The notes: generated from the sequence alone by a model not told the origin. Positions 49,543 through 58,150 are shown, counted from the first letter of the stretch. The stretch is DNA of 64,000 nt from Fodinibacter sp963695175 (GCA_963695175.1 CAVOGG010000004.1:682001-746000), one strand, 5' to 3'. Program-made: numbers and translations.

Positions 49543-49867
49543 GGCGTGCTCCTGGTGCTCGGTCGGTGCATCAACGCTAGACCTGCGCGGTCGGCCGGGC
49601 ACGGAGTTTCGGGGCGGTGCCCATCCGCCGCCGCATCCGGCACAGCGATTTCACAGCGGTGCCGAAGCGATGGCCGACATCGTGGGGCCCGGCCATCCAG
49701 GGGGTTTGCTCAGAGGCGGGCCCTCGGGATCGGTGTGCGGACCGGGCGGGGGGGCTCGGTCCGCACCGCGGGGGCGCTCGCGCGGAGGTCCCGGCGGCGC
49801 CGCGCGTCCTCGTCGAACGAGGTCGCCGCCCCGGAGCCGGCCCCGGTGCGTGGGGCAGGATGGGGCC
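49543..49867. other. Divergent promoter region with a 10-bp inverted repeat
   Basis: This 325-base gap separates vdh (minus) from fgd (plus). GTGCGGACCG at 49735-49744 and CGGTCCGCAC at 49757-49766 are exact reverse complements with a 12-base spacer. This could be an operator or an RNA hairpin. No RNA gene or other coding frame is supported; open frames that cross it are arginine-rich. Confidence 0.4.
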
Positions 49868-50905
49868 ATGACGGAGCCACGCGGTCTGCGGGTCGGGTAC
49901 AAGGCGTCGGCGGAGCAGTTCGCGCCCGGCGAGCTCGCGGCCTACGCCGTGCGGGCCGAGGAGCTCGGCCTGGACTCGGTGACCATCTCCGACCACTTCC
50001 AGCCCTGGCGGCTGCAGGGGGGCCACGCGCCGAACTCGCTCGCCTGGATGTCGTGGGTGCTCGCCCGCACCGAGCGGGTGCTGGTCGGCACCTCGGTGAT
50101 GACGCCGACCTTCCGGTACAACCCGGCGGTGGTGGCGCAGACCTTCGCGACGATGGCCTGCCTGGCACCCGGGCGGGTCATGCTCGGTGTGGGCACCGGA
50201 GAGGCGCTCAACGAGGTGGCGGTGGGCTCGGTGGCCGAGGGGGAGTGGCCCGAGTTCAAGGAGCGGTTCGGCCGGCTGCGCGAGGCGGTGCGGCTGATGC
50301 GCGAGCTGTGGACGCAGGACCGGGTGAGCTTCGAGGGGGAGTACTACCGCACCGAGGACGCCGCGATCTACGACCGTCCCGACCAGCCGGTGCCCGTGTA
50401 CGTCGCCGCCGGCGGCCCGATGGTGGCCCGCTACGCCGGCCGCGTCGCCGACGGCTTCATCTGCACGTCTGGCAAGGGGCGCGAGCTCTATGCCGACCAG
50501 CTCGTGCCGGCCGTCGACGAGGGCCTCGCCAAGGCCGGTCGGGGCCTCGACGAGGTCGACCGGATGATCGAGATCAAGCTGTCGTGGGACCCGGACCCCG
50601 AGCTGGCCCTCGAGAACACCCGGTTCTGGGCGCCGCTGTCGCTGACCGCCGAGCAGAAGCACTCGATCCACGGCCCCGCCGAGATGGAGCGGGCCGCGGA
50701 CGAGCTGCCGATCGAGCAGGTCGCGAAGCGCTGGGTGGTGGCCTCGCGCCCCGAGGAGGTCGTCGACGCGCTGCGGGTCTACACCGACCTCGGGTTCGAC
50801 CACCTCGTCGTGCACGGCCCCGGCCACGACCAGGGGCGGTTCCTGCACACCTTCGCCGAGCAGGTCCTGCCGGGCCTGCGCGAGCTCACCCCCGCGCCCC
50901 GGTGA
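49868..50905 (+). CDS. fgd: F420-dependent glucose-6-phosphate dehydrogenase
   Basis: The 345-residue luciferase-like enzyme reduces cofactor F420 with glucose 6-phosphate. The sequence tracks mycobacterial Fgd closely: GYKASAEQFAPGELAAYAVR, SDHFQPWRLQGGHAP (Asp42, His43, Trp47), GVGTGEALNEVAV (active-site Glu) and FICTSGKGRELY. The phosphate-site region has ENTRFWAPLSLTAEQKHSIH. ATG at 49868 fits the family start. It implies that the organism makes F420. It is followed after four bases by folP2. Confidence 0.96.
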   Translation: MTEPRGLRVGYKASAEQFAPGELAAYAVRAEELGLDSVTISDHFQPWRLQGGHAPNSLAWMSWVLARTERVLVGTSVMTPTFRYNPAVVAQTFATMACLAPGRVMLGVGTGEALNEVAVGSVAEGEWPEFKERFGRLREAVRLMRELWTQDRVSFEGEYYRTEDAAIYDRPDQPVPVYVAAGGPMVARYAGRVADGFICTSGKGRELYADQLVPAVDEGLAKAGRGLDEVDRMIEIKLSWDPDPELALENTRFWAPLSLTAEQKHSIHGPAEMERAADELPIEQVAKRWVVASRPEEVVDALRVYTDLGFDHLVVHGPGHDQGRFLHTFAEQVLPGLRELTPAPR

Positions 50906-50909
50906 GCGC

Positions 50910-51848
50910 ATGGTGAGCGGCGACGGCATCCCTGCCGCGGACCCCGTGGTTCCAGCCGCCCCGGTCGCTCTGAGGCTGCGCGGACGCACCTTCGACGCGG
51001 GCCGCCCGGCGGTGATGGCGATCGTCAACCGCACGAACGACTCGTTCTGGTCGGGGAACCGGCACGGCGACCTCGCGTCGGCCCGGCGCGCCCTCGACGC
51101 GGCCGTCGAGCTCGGTGCCGACATCGTCGACGTCGGCGGTGTGCGGGCCGGCCAGGAGGGCGAGGTGGTGACGCCCGAGCAGGAGATCGAGCGGGTGGTG
51201 CCGTTCCTCGCCCGGGCCCGCGAGGACCACCCCGACCTCGTGCTCAGCCTCGACACCTGGCGCTCGGAGGTGGCCCGGGTGGCCGCGGCGGAGGCGGGCC
51301 TCGACCTGGTCAACGACACCTGGGCCGGTCACGACCGCGACCTCGTGCACGTCGCGGCACGGGCCGGCGCCGGCTACGTCATCTCGCACACCGGGGGCCT
51401 GCCGCCGCGCACCGACCCGGTCGGGGTCACCTACCCGCCCGAGCCGCTCGGCGTGCTCGACGACGCGCTGCGGACGCTGCGCGAGGGCGCCGAGCGCGCC
51501 GTGGCGGCGGGCATCCCGGCCGACCGCGTGCTGGTCGACCCCACCCTCGACTTCGGCAAGACGACCGCGCACTCGCTGACCCTGCTGCGGCACACGGCGG
51601 CGATCGTGGGCCTCGGCTACCCGGTGCTCCAGGCGCTCTCCCGCAAGGACTTCGTCGGCGAGACCCTCGACCTGCCTGCCGAGGACCGGCTCGAGGGCAC
51701 CCTCGCCGCCACGGCCGTCGCCGCCTGGCTGGGCGCCACGGTCTTCCGGGCGCACGACGTGCGGGCCACCCGCCGGGTCGTCGACATGGTGGCGACGATC
51801 CGCGGTGACCGCCCGCCAGTGGTCGCGGTCCGCGGGGTCGCGAGGTGA
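50910..51848 (+). CDS. folP2: Dihydropteroate synthase-like protein, FolP2 type
   Basis: The 312-residue TIM-barrel protein has VMAIVNRTNDSFWSGNRHGD in place of the classical MGIVNVTPDSF, and DVGGVRAGQEGE instead of DIGGESTRPG. The pABA/pterin loops LVNDTWAG and VGLGYPVLQALSRKDFVGET follow. These changes match the FolP2 branch of actinobacteria, whose mycobacterial members lack folate-synthase activity; the real reaction is unknown. It starts four bases after fgd and overlaps the CoA-transferase gene by GTGA. Confidence 0.88.
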   Translation: MVSGDGIPAADPVVPAAPVALRLRGRTFDAGRPAVMAIVNRTNDSFWSGNRHGDLASARRALDAAVELGADIVDVGGVRAGQEGEVVTPEQEIERVVPFLARAREDHPDLVLSLDTWRSEVARVAAAEAGLDLVNDTWAGHDRDLVHVAARAGAGYVISHTGGLPPRTDPVGVTYPPEPLGVLDDALRTLREGAERAVAAGIPADRVLVDPTLDFGKTTAHSLTLLRHTAAIVGLGYPVLQALSRKDFVGETLDLPAEDRLEGTLAATAVAAWLGATVFRAHDVRATRRVVDMVATIRGDRPPVVAVRGVAR

Positions 51849-52984
51849 CGGCGCCCGGCCCGCTGGCCGGCATCCGGGTCGTCGAGCTCGGGGGCATCGG
51901 GCCGACGCCGTTCGCCGGGATGATGCTCGCCGAGCTGGGCGCCGACGTGGTGCGGGTCGACCGGCCGGGTGAGTCGAACCCGCTGGCGCTCGCCGGTGGC
52001 CTGCGGAGGTCGCGGCCGAGCATCGCCGTCGACCTCAAGACGGATGCCGGTCGGGCGGTCGTCCAGCGCCTGGTCGACGACGCCGACGTGCTCGTCGAGG
52101 GACACCGCCCCGGGGTGGCCGAGCGACTCGGCCTCGGGCCGGACGAGTGCCTCGCCCGCAACCCACGCCTCGTCCACGCACGGATGACCGGCTGGGGGCA
52201 GACCGGGCCGTGGGCGCAGCGGGCCGGCCACGACATCACGTATGCGGCGCTGTCGGGCACGCTGCACGCGCTGGGCACCGCGCAGCGCCCGGTGACCCCG
52301 GTGCCCCTGGTCGGCGACTTCGCCGGTGGGTCGCTCTACCTCGTGGTCGGCGTGCTCTCTGCGCTCATCGCTCGGGGGGCGACCGGGCGGGGCCAGGTCG
52401 TCGACGCCGCGATGGTCGACGGGGCGGCCCACCTGTTCTCCCTGGTGCACGGGCTGGTCGGGACGGGCGGCTGGCGTGACGAGCGCGAGGCCAACCTGCT
52501 CGACGGTGGGGCACCGTTCTACGCCGTCTACGAGTGCGCCGACGGGCGCTTCGTGGCCGTGGGGGCGCTCGAGCCGCCGTTCTGGGCCGAGCTCGTGTCC
52601 GGCCTCGGGGTGGAGGTCGCGGGTGAGCAGTACGACCTCGACACCTGGCCGGCGCAGCGTGAGGTGTTCGCGGCAGCCTTCCGCACGCGCAGCCGCGACG
52701 AGTGGGCGGCGCACTTCGAGGCCACCGACGCCTGCGTCGCACCGGTGCTGACGCTCCGCGAGGCGCCGCACCACCCGCACCTCGTCGACCGCGGCACCTT
52801 CGCCGCCGACGCCCACGGCCACCCGGTGCCGCGAACGGGCCCGCGGCTCTCGGACACGCCTGCGCTCGACCCGGGGCCCGAGCCGGTGCCCGGCGCCGAC
52901 ACGACCGCCTACCTGCTGGCCCACGGGTTCACCGACGCGGAGGTCGCCGACCTCGTCGCGTCGGGCGCGGTCGTGCAGGCCTGA
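51845..52984 (+). CDS. CaiB/BaiF CoA transferase, alpha-methylacyl-CoA racemase type
   Basis: The 379-residue protein starts PLAGIRVVELGGIGPTPFAG, has MMLAELGADVVRVDRPGESN, RPSIAVDLKTDAGRAVVQRL and HPRLVHARMTGWGQTGPWAQ. AGHDITYAALSGTLHALG and the Asp in DAAMVDGAAHLFS complete the AMACR pattern. It would invert the 2-methyl centre of branched acyl-CoA thioesters. The GTG overlaps the folP2 stop. The enoyl-CoA hydratase follows after 21 bases. Confidence 0.92.
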   Translation: MTAPGPLAGIRVVELGGIGPTPFAGMMLAELGADVVRVDRPGESNPLALAGGLRRSRPSIAVDLKTDAGRAVVQRLVDDADVLVEGHRPGVAERLGLGPDECLARNPRLVHARMTGWGQTGPWAQRAGHDITYAALSGTLHALGTAQRPVTPVPLVGDFAGGSLYLVVGVLSALIARGATGRGQVVDAAMVDGAAHLFSLVHGLVGTGGWRDEREANLLDGGAPFYAVYECADGRFVAVGALEPPFWAELVSGLGVEVAGEQYDLDTWPAQREVFAAAFRTRSRDEWAAHFEATDACVAPVLTLREAPHHPHLVDRGTFAADAHGHPVPRTGPRLSDTPALDPGPEPVPGADTTAYLLAHGFTDAEVADLVASGAVVQA

Positions 52985-53005
52985 GCACTGCGGTTGGATG
53001 GCGGC

Positions 53006-53776
53006 ATGAGCACCAGCCCCCTCAGCACCGTCCTCGTCGAGACCACCGGAGCCGTCGGCCGGGTCACGCTCAACGCCCCCGAGCGGCTCAACGCCGTCGA
53101 CCCGGAGATGTGCCAGGCCGTGGCGGATGCCGTGCGCGCGTTCGACGCGGACCCCGCCGTGCGGGTGGTCGCGCTCACCGGAGCCGGGCGCGGCTTCTGC
53201 TCCGGGGCGCCGCTGTCGGCCGACGGGGCGACGCAGGGGACCCTGTACGCCGGCGCCGACCTGGTGCGGGCCCTGCTCGCGTCCCGCACGCCGGTCGTCG
53301 CCCTGGTCAACGGCGTCGCCGCCGGTATCGGGGTGCCGATGGCGCTCGCCTGCGACTACGTGCTCGCCAGTGACGCGGCCTCGTTCGTGCTGGCCTTCGC
53401 CCGGATCGGGCTGATGCCGGACGGCGGGTCGACGGCGCTCGTGGCTGCGTCGATCGGGCGCGCTCGGGCCATGCGGCTCGCGCTCACCGGCGAGAAGCTG
53501 GATGCCGTGACGGCGGCGGACTGGGGGCTGGTCGCCGAATGCGTTGCGGCGCAGGAGTTCCCGGCTCGTGGCGAGGCCGTGCTCGCGGCCCTCGCGGGCG
53601 GCGCCACGCTGGCCCTGGGCGAGACCAAGGCGGCGGTCAACGCGGCATCCGTCGACGTCGAGTCGGCGCTGGGGCGTGAGGAGACCGGCCAGATCGCCCT
53701 GATGCACACCGCCGACTACCGCGAGGGCGTCGCCGCCTTCCTGGCGAAGCGCCCTGCCGAGTTCACCGGGGCCTGA
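53006..53776 (+). CDS. Enoyl-CoA hydratase/isomerase family protein
   Basis: The 256-residue crotonase-fold protein has RVTLNAPERLNAVDPEMCQA, ALTGAGRGFCSGAPLSADGA (oxyanion hole) and PVVALVNGVAAGIGVPMALA then CDYVLASDAASFVLAFARIG. In the second half LMPDGGSTALVAASIGRARA is typical of hydratases/isomerases. It acts on acyl-CoA in the same lipid-type pathway as the upstream racemase. The ATG at 53006 is preferred to a TTG four codons earlier. Confidence 0.93.
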   Translation: MSTSPLSTVLVETTGAVGRVTLNAPERLNAVDPEMCQAVADAVRAFDADPAVRVVALTGAGRGFCSGAPLSADGATQGTLYAGADLVRALLASRTPVVALVNGVAAGIGVPMALACDYVLASDAASFVLAFARIGLMPDGGSTALVAASIGRARAMRLALTGEKLDAVTAADWGLVAECVAAQEFPARGEAVLAALAGGATLALGETKAAVNAASVDVESALGREETGQIALMHTADYREGVAAFLAKRPAEFTGA

Positions 53777-53861
53777 CCCGGCCGGCGGGCCGCACCGTTC
53801 GGCCGCGTCCCGGATCGTGGACATGCGTCCGTCCGCACGACCTCTGATATAACTTCACCTT

Positions 53862-53957
53862 ATGCACATCAAAACGAGCCGTTGGGTTTCTGGTCGCTCC
53901 CGCGACGCCCTCACCGCTGCTCGAATGTGCCGTCGCGCCTGCTGTCGTCCCTGCTGA
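53862..53957 (+). CDS. Cysteine-rich leader peptide (putative attenuator)
   Basis: A 31-residue frame begins MHIKTSRWVSGRSRDALTAA and ends RMCRRACCRPC, with four Cys in the last nine residues. It resembles the short cysteine-rich leader peptides known upstream of actinobacterial sulfur genes, where stalling at Cys codons senses cysteine supply. TATAAC at 53848-53853 would place transcription start at or just before the ATG, so the leader is probably leaderless. The next gene is 158 bases downstream and the intervening RNA can fold. Size and lack of homology limit certainty. Confidence 0.7.
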   Translation: MHIKTSRWVSGRSRDALTAARMCRRACCRPC

Positions 53958-54010
53958 CGGCCCCGCCCGCACGACCCCGGCGCGCCCCCGCCGCTGATGC
54001 CCGTCCGGGC

Positions 54011-54026
54011 CGCGGCCACGGCCGCG
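54011..54026 (+). promoter_or_regulatory. Possible attenuator hairpin in the leader region
   Basis: CGCGGCC and GGCCGCG at 54011-54017 and 54020-54026 form a compact stem between the leader peptide and the dioxygenase gene. It may act as a terminator or as a fold that hides the downstream start. No alternative structure is obvious by eye. Confidence 0.35.
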
Positions 54027-54115
54027 CGTGCGCCCCTGCTTCACCCGACCGCGCCCGACGACGACGTCCGCGCGACGGCACCGCCCTGCCCAGCGACTCC
54101 CGAAGGACGCTTCCC

Positions 54116-55234
54116 ATGACCGCGACCACCACCGCAGCCCCCACCAGCTCAGTCACCACCACCAACACCACCTCAGTCACCACCCCCACCACCGAGCTCT
54201 CGCTGCCGCTGCTCGACCTCGGCGACATCTCCACCTCGCCGGGCGACCGCGCCGCGCTCCTGCGCCGGCTGCGCACCGCCGCCCACGACCTCGGCTTCTT
54301 CTACGTCACCGGGCACGGCATCCCGCACGAGGTGCAGGACGACCTGCTGGCCGCCACGCGAACCTTCTTCGCCCTGCCCGAGGCCGCCCGCCGTGAGATC
54401 TCGAACCTGAACTCCGCGCAGTTCCGGGGCTGGACGAGCGTGGCGACCGAGCACACCGCCGGCGCCCCCGACCAGCGCGAGCAGATCGACATCGGCCCCG
54501 AGCGCGACGTCGTCGACCTCGGCCCCGACGACCCGGCCTACCTGCGGCTCGTCGGGCCCAACCAGTGGCCCACCGCGGTGCCCGAGCTGCGCTCCGTCGT
54601 GCTGCGCTGGCTGCGCGAGGCCGAGCGGGTCGCGCGCACCGTGCTCGGGCTGCTGGCCGAGGCGCTCGGTCAGGATGCCGGGTGGTTCGACCGCTGGTTC
54701 GACGACGAGGCCGTCACGACGACCAAGCTGGTGCACTACCCCGCGCCGCCGGTCGGGGCGGCCACCGACGACAGCAGCAGCCAGGGCGTGGGGGCGCACA
54801 AGGACTACGGATGGCTCGCGCTGGTGCTTCAGGACGACCGATCGGGCCTGCAGGTGCGTGCCGAGGACGGCAGCTGGCTCGAGGCCACCCCGGTGCCCGG
54901 CACGCTGGTCTTCAACGTCGGCGAGGCCCTCGAGGTCGCGACCGGCGGTTACCTGAGGGCCAACGTCCACCGCGTCGTCGCTCCCGCGGAGGGGGTCGAC
55001 CGCTACTCGGTGCCGTTCTTCCTCGCCCCCCGGCTGGATGCCGTCGTCGAGCCGCTCACGCTCCCGGCTGACCTCGCGGCTGAGGCGCGCGGGGTCGAGC
55101 AGGACCCCGACAACCCGATCTACGCGGAGTACGGCCGCAAGGCCCTCGTCGGGTGGCTGCGCTCGCACCCCGAGGTCGCCCGCCGCTGGCACGCCGACCT
55201 GCTCGAGGACCCGGCGTGGAACCCCGGCCGCTGA
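54116..55234 (+). CDS. Isopenicillin N synthase-like 2-oxoglutarate/Fe(II) dioxygenase
   Basis: The 372-residue protein has a Thr-rich N-terminus (residues 2-27) then LPLLDLGDISTSPGDRAALL and GFFYVTGHGIPHEVQDDLLA of the non-haem dioxygenase N-domain. The iron ligands are His and Asp in VGAHKDYGWLALVLQD and His in YLRANVHRVVAPAEGVDRYS; Arg-x-Ser in DRYS binds 2-oxoglutarate. It starts at ATG 54116. It is downstream of the Cys leader peptide and upstream of metQNI, so it may release sulfur from an organosulfur compound; this is inference. Confidence 0.9.
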   Translation: MTATTTAAPTSSVTTTNTTSVTTPTTELSLPLLDLGDISTSPGDRAALLRRLRTAAHDLGFFYVTGHGIPHEVQDDLLAATRTFFALPEAARREISNLNSAQFRGWTSVATEHTAGAPDQREQIDIGPERDVVDLGPDDPAYLRLVGPNQWPTAVPELRSVVLRWLREAERVARTVLGLLAEALGQDAGWFDRWFDDEAVTTTKLVHYPAPPVGAATDDSSSQGVGAHKDYGWLALVLQDDRSGLQVRAEDGSWLEATPVPGTLVFNVGEALEVATGGYLRANVHRVVAPAEGVDRYSVPFFLAPRLDAVVEPLTLPADLAAEARGVEQDPDNPIYAEYGRKALVGWLRSHPEVARRWHADLLEDPAWNPGR

Positions 55235-55273
55235 CGCGCGGCGCGGCATCCGAGGCGGATGCCGCACCGCGCG
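55235..55273 (+). terminator. Strong hairpin after the dioxygenase gene
   Basis: The stem CGCGCGG (55235-55241) and GCGGCATCCG (55243-55252) pairs with CGGATGCCGC (55256-55265) and CCGCGCG (55267-55273), with one mismatch and a three-base loop AGG. It begins right after the stop codon. It contains an inverted GGATGCC pair. It probably ends the dioxygenase transcript or limits read-through into metQ. Confidence 0.65.
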
Positions 55274-55455
55274 GGACGGCGACGTGGAGCCGCCGATGTC
55301 CGCGGCGGCCGGGCCTCACGGCACCCGCCTGACGTCCCGCCGCTCGACCCCGACACCACCGAATCACCCATCACCCCACCAGAACCCGACCCGGCGCCCA
55401 CGCGCCGGGAGCCCTGCCGTGCCCTGACCGGCCGGCACACACCAAGGAGAAGAAC

Positions 55456-56412
55456 GTGTCCGACAACAGCACTCCCACGTCAAGCACCGCCACCATCCCG
55501 CCCGGCGGCGGGGCGAACCTCACCGACCTCGAACCCGACGGCCGCAAGGGCCGGGGCAAGGTCGTCATCGCCGGGGTCGTCGCCCTCGCACTCGTCCTGG
55601 GCGGCCTGCTGATCTGGCGGCCCTGGGCCTCCGGCGACAACGGCAAGTACAGCGCCGCCGACGCCCCCCTGCGGGTGTTCGCCTCGGTGACGCCGCACGC
55701 GGAGATCCTGAAGTACGTCCAGGACAACCTGGCCAAGGGCGACTTCGACCTGCAGGTCATCGAGGAGGCCGACGGCGTCAACGGCAACGACGTCGTCGAG
55801 CACGGCGACGCCGACGTCAGCTACTTCCAGCACGTGCCCTTCCTGAACTCCGACAGCAAGGACAAGGGCTACACCGACCTCAAGGTCGGGGCGACGGTGC
55901 ACGTCGAGCCCTACGGCATCTACTCCGACAAGCTCACCTCGCTCGACCAGGTGCCCGACGGCGGTCTGGTGCTGCTCTCGAACAACGTCAGCAACGTCGC
56001 CCGCGGCCTCTACCTCCTCCAGGAGGCGGGCCTGATCACCCTGCCGTACAAGTACGGCGACACCTCCTCGCAGGCCCTGTCGATCACCGAGAAGGACATC
56101 GTCGACAACCCGAAGAACCTCACCTTCCGCCAGGTCGAGCCGGCCCAGATCCCGCGATCGCTCCCGGATGCCGCCCTCGGCCTGATCAACGGCAACGTCG
56201 CCCTCGAAGCCGGGCTCACCCCCAGCAAGGACGCGTTGCTCCTGGAGCAGGCGGCGGGCAACCCCTACGCCAACATCCTCACCGTCCCCGACGCGCTCGC
56301 CGACGACCCCCGCGTCGAGCGGCTCAGCGAGATCCTCGAGGGCCCCGAGGTCGCGGCCTTCATCAACAAGACCTACCCGGGCTCGGTCATCCCCGTTGCG
56401 GGAGGGAACTGA
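55456..56412 (+). CDS. metQ: Methionine ABC transporter substrate-binding protein (NlpA/MetQ family)
   Basis: The 318-residue protein has VFASVTPHAEILKYVQDNLA, YFQHVPFLNSD and GATVHVEPYGIYSDKLTSLD, the NlpA/MetQ core. It lacks a lipobox Cys. Instead a membrane helix at about 37-54 (VVIAGVVALALVLGGLLIW) anchors it after a polar 36-residue N-terminus. AAGGAGA precedes the GTG at 55456. It should bind methionine or a related sulfur compound and deliver it to MetNI. The gap from the dioxygenase is 221 bases, so metQNI may have its own promoter. Confidence 0.93.
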   Translation: MSDNSTPTSSTATIPPGGGANLTDLEPDGRKGRGKVVIAGVVALALVLGGLLIWRPWASGDNGKYSAADAPLRVFASVTPHAEILKYVQDNLAKGDFDLQVIEEADGVNGNDVVEHGDADVSYFQHVPFLNSDSKDKGYTDLKVGATVHVEPYGIYSDKLTSLDQVPDGGLVLLSNNVSNVARGLYLLQEAGLITLPYKYGDTSSQALSITEKDIVDNPKNLTFRQVEPAQIPRSLPDAALGLINGNVALEAGLTPSKDALLLEQAAGNPYANILTVPDALADDPRVERLSEILEGPEVAAFINKTYPGSVIPVAGGN

Positions 56413-56414
56413 GC

Positions 56415-57413
56415 GTGTTCCGCACCGAGGAGCTCGTCAAGACGTTCGGCGACGGCCCGCAGCGGGTCGAGGCGCTGAAGGGGATCACCCTGGAGGTCCC
56501 CGAGGGTGAGGTGTTCGGCATCGTCGGTCACAGCGGTGCCGGCAAGAGCACGCTCATCCGTTGCCTCAACCTGCTCGAGCGCCCGACGTCGGGTCGTGTC
56601 TTCCTCGACGACACGGAGCTCACCGGCCTCTCGGCCGGTGAGCTCCGCCGTCGGCGGCAGCGGATCGGCATGATCTTCCAGCACTTCCACCTGCTCGACT
56701 CCCGCACCGTGCTCGACAACGTCGCGTTCCCGCTGGAGATCCGGGGCATCGACAAAGCGCGTCGGGAGAAGCGGGCCCTGGAGATCCTCGAGATCGTCGG
56801 GCTCGTCGACCGCGCCAAGGAGCACCCGTCGCGGCTCTCCGGTGGGATGAAGCAGCGGGTCGGCATCGCCCGCGCGCTCGCCGGCTCCCCGCGGGTGCTG
56901 CTCTGCGACGAGGCGACCAGCGCGCTCGACACCCGCACCGCACACCAGATCCTGGCGTTGCTGCGCGACGTCAACGAGGCGTTCGGCGTCACCGTCGTGC
57001 TCATCACCCACGACATGGAGGTGGTGCGCGCGGCCTGCGGCTCGGCGGCACTGCTCGCGGACGGGCGGATCGTCGAGTCCGGTCGGCTCACCGACCTCAG
57101 CCTCGACCCGGGGTCGGCCCTGGGTCGCCTGCTGCTCCCGCTGCGCGAGGCGCCGGTGGGGCCGGGGGAGCAGCACCTGCTGCTGACGGTGGCGGACGTC
57201 GCCGAGGGGTCCGCGGTGCTCAGCCGGCTGGCCCGCGACCTCGACGTCGACGTCACGATCCGCGCCGGGTCGATCGAGCGGATCGCCGGTCACGACGTCG
57301 GCCGTTTCCAGGTCGACATCGCCTCCGGCACGCCAGGTCAGGGGGCCGCGGCGACGGATGCCGTCGTGCGCTACCTCTCCGAGCGCGACGTGCGCACGGA
57401 GGTGCTCGTATGA
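56415..57413 (+). CDS. metN: Methionine ABC transporter ATP-binding protein
   Basis: The 332-residue ATPase has Walker A GHSGAGKST, signature LSGGMKQRVGIARALAGSPR, Walker B VLLCDEATSALDTRT and switch ITHDMEVVR. The C-terminal NIL domain follows after residue 240 (LTVADVAEGSAVLSRLARDL); it binds methionine and inhibits the transporter. It starts on GTG 56415, two bases after the metQ stop, and overlaps metI by ATGA. Confidence 0.95.
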   Translation: MFRTEELVKTFGDGPQRVEALKGITLEVPEGEVFGIVGHSGAGKSTLIRCLNLLERPTSGRVFLDDTELTGLSAGELRRRRQRIGMIFQHFHLLDSRTVLDNVAFPLEIRGIDKARREKRALEILEIVGLVDRAKEHPSRLSGGMKQRVGIARALAGSPRVLLCDEATSALDTRTAHQILALLRDVNEAFGVTVVLITHDMEVVRAACGSAALLADGRIVESGRLTDLSLDPGSALGRLLLPLREAPVGPGEQHLLLTVADVAEGSAVLSRLARDLDVDVTIRAGSIERIAGHDVGRFQVDIASGTPGQGAAATDAVVRYLSERDVRTEVLV

Positions 57414-58096
57414 GCGCCGCGGTGCCGACGATGGACGGGTCCTGGAGCGAGTACGTCCCGATGCTCTGGCAGGCACTCGGCGAGACGATCTACATGGTCG
57501 CGTTCGCGGCCCTGCTCACGTTCGTGCTCGGCCTGCTGATCGGGGTCACGCTCTTCGTCACCTCGCCGAGCGGCATCCGGCCCTCGCGCTGGGTCAGCGT
57601 GCCCCTCGCGCTCTACGTCAACATCAGCCGGTCGCTGCCGTTCCTCATCCTGCTCATCGTGCTGATCCCGATCACCCGGTTCATCGTGGGGACCTCGCTC
57701 GGCGCCACGGCGGCGATCGTGCCGCTCACCTTCGGCACGGCACCGTTCTTCGGCCGCCTGGTCGAGACCGCCCTGCGCGAGGTCGAGAAGGGCAAGGTCG
57801 AGGCGGCGGAGGCGATGGGCGCCACGCACGGCGAGATCGTGCGCAAGGTGCTGCTGCCCGAGGCGCTGCCCGCCCTGCTCGCAGGGGTGACCCTCACGCT
57901 GGTCATGTTCGTCGACTACTCGGCGATGGCCGGGGCGATCGGCGCCGGCGGCCTGGGCACGTTCGCGATCAAGTACGGCTACCAGCGGTTCAACACCGAG
58001 CTCATGCTCGTGACGGTGGTGATCCTCGTGGTGATCGTGCAGACCATCCAGCTCGGTGGGGACGCCGTCGTGCGGCGGGTCGCCCGCCGCCGCTGA
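57410..58096 (+). CDS. metI: Methionine ABC transporter permease
   Basis: The 228-residue protein has five helices and the MetI permease motif EVEKGKVEAAEAMGATHGEI with the EAA loop, followed by VLLPEALPALLAGVTLTLVM. It forms the translocation pore with MetN. The ATG overlaps the metN stop (57410-57413). It ends the operon; a hairpin follows at 58110. Confidence 0.95.
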   Translation: MSAAVPTMDGSWSEYVPMLWQALGETIYMVAFAALLTFVLGLLIGVTLFVTSPSGIRPSRWVSVPLALYVNISRSLPFLILLIVLIPITRFIVGTSLGATAAIVPLTFGTAPFFGRLVETALREVEKGKVEAAEAMGATHGEIVRKVLLPEALPALLAGVTLTLVMFVDYSAMAGAIGAGGLGTFAIKYGYQRFNTELMLVTVVILVVIVQTIQLGGDAVVRRVARRR

Positions 58097-58109
58097 CCCG
58101 GCCACCAGT

Positions 58110-58143
58110 GGGACAACTTCGACCAATAGGTCGATCTTGTCCC
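58110..58143 (+). terminator. Near-perfect inverted repeat after metI
   Basis: GGGACAACTTCGACC (58110-58124) and GGTCGATCTTGTCCC (58129-58143) form a 15-bp stem with two mismatches and loop AATA. It starts 14 bases after the metI stop. It is a likely terminator for the met operon and also separates it from kdp control sequences. Confidence 0.6.
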
Positions 58144-58150
58144 GGCCGGC

